DNA from: Actinomycetota bacterium
Lineage (GTDB): Bacteria; Actinomycetota; Thermoleophilia; RBG-16-64-13
Assembly: GCA_012729575.1 (NCBI GenBank)
Contig: JAAYCW010000176.1
Span: forward strand, 1 to 39,831
Length of the DNA stretch: 39,831 bases
Reading direction: 5' to 3'
Shown here one piece after another: positions 39,336 to 39,831 of the stretch (position 1 is the stretch's first letter; each line of letters opens with the position of its first letter). The notes under the pieces were generated by a model. That model had not been told where the DNA came from and did no database searches. It was given only the letters and a program-made list of their open reading frames with translations. Position numbers and translations under genes: made by a program.

Positions 39336-39831
39336 TCGACTGGTTGAGTGAGCCCTTCGTTCTCGGTTTCATGCAGAGGGCCCTGATTGCGTCGGTCATA
39401 GTGGGCGTCGTCTGTGCCGTTATCGGATGCTACGTGATACTGCGCTCCATGGCCTTTCTCGGCGATGCGCTCGCTCACGCCATCCTCCCGGGTGTGGCCG
39501 TCGCGTATCTGGTGGGGGTCAACCTCCTGGCCGGAGCACTGGTCGCGGGTCTTCTGGTGGCGTTCGGCATAAGCTTCGTGTCACGCGCAGGCACCATCAA
39601 GGAAGACACGGCCATCGGGATCTTCTTCGCGGCGGCGCTCGCTCTGGGGGTCGTCCTTATCAGCACGATGAACACGTACGCGGTCGATCTCACTCATATC
39701 CTCTTCGGGAACGTCCTCGGGGTGACCCGCACCGATCTATGGATCAGCGGAGGGCTCGCCCTTGCGGTGCTGGTAGTGATCGGGCTTCTCTACAAGCAGT
39801 TGCTGGTGGTGTCCTTCGACCCCATTCTGGG
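39332..39831 (+). CDS. Zinc/manganese ABC transporter permease (truncated by window edge)
   Basis: This gene is missing from the ORF track because it runs off the right edge. Translation from GTG 39332 (overlapping the ATPase stop as GTGA) gives MIDWLSEPFVLGFMQRAL, then CAVIGCYVILRSMAFLGDAL and AHAILPGVAVAYLVG. These are the family signatures of ZnuB/MntC-type permeases, and hydrophobic helices continue to the end. About 166 residues are visible, roughly 60 percent of a normal protein. It forms the membrane channel for the ATPase and lipoprotein of this operon. Confidence 0.9.
   Translation, partial: MIDWLSEPFVLGFMQRALIASVIVGVVCAVIGCYVILRSMAFLGDALAHAILPGVAVAYLVGVNLLAGALVAGLLVAFGISFVSRAGTIKEDTAIGIFFAAALALGVVLISTMNTYAVDLTHILFGNVLGVTRTDLWISGGLALAVLVVIGLLYKQLLVVSFDPIL

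Overview
This 39.8 kb window is GC-rich, densely packed chromosomal DNA with 30 protein genes that I can support. I saw no rRNA, tRNA, CRISPR array, insertion sequence or phage gene. Gene content suggests an anaerobic or facultative bacterium: a biotin transcarboxylase of propionate metabolism, a desulforedoxin-like protein, a B12-binding radical SAM enzyme and clustered GTG/TTG starts. The GC-rich composition, several apparently leaderless or near-leaderless starts (DUF2779 gene, TPR gene) and frequent ATGA/GTGA overlaps would fit a deep-branching actinobacterial lineage, but this placement is inference and no marker gene proves it.

Layout, left to right. (1) 0.1-3.9 kb: a calcineurin-type phosphatase, a Cas4-like/DEDD nuclease (DUF2779) and RmuC. 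(2) 3.9-5.4 kb, minus strand: EcsC-family protein and a DUF4126 membrane protein, translationally coupled. (3) 5.5-9.2 kb: three genes matching the 12S, 5S and 1.3S subunits of methylmalonyl-CoA carboxytransferase, with no biotin carboxylase. (4) 9.3-11.1 kb, minus: a protein made almost entirely of 42-residue TPR units. (5) 11.3-15.6 kb: MarR regulator overlapping two halves of a heterodimeric ABC exporter with one degenerate ATP site. (6) 15.7-20.3 kb: amino-sugar cluster (left-handed beta-helix protein, GlmM, a NagB-like protein with an altered active site, and an unrecognised nucleotidyltransferase-fold protein). (7) 20.4-24.2 kb, minus: zinc-ribbon/DUF4145-like protein, GABA-type aminotransferase and a large transglutaminase-like protein. 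(8) 24.5-26.9 kb: a lone PilB/GspE ATPase and a COQ7-like diiron protein. (9) 27.0-32.7 kb: six same-strand genes: B12/radical SAM, desulforedoxin-like, isocitrate-dehydrogenase-like, isocitrate-lyase/PEP-mutase-like, and LeuC/LeuD-type hydro-lyase subunits. (10) 32.8-34.8 kb: divergent DapB-like gene (minus) and hisG (plus). (11) 35.1 kb to the right edge: a zinc/manganese-type ABC importer (lipoprotein, ATPase, truncated permease) with an MBOAT acyltransferase and an SGNH-like partner placed inside it.

Most interesting: the six-gene set at 27.0-32.7 kb looks like a catabolic or biosynthetic route around a branched hydroxy-di/tricarboxylate rather than leucine synthesis, because there is no isopropylmalate synthase and substrate-contact loops differ from the textbook enzymes. 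The amino-sugar cluster and the acyltransferase-containing metal importer are also unusual gene partnerships. All functional statements come from reading motifs by eye; no database search was run.
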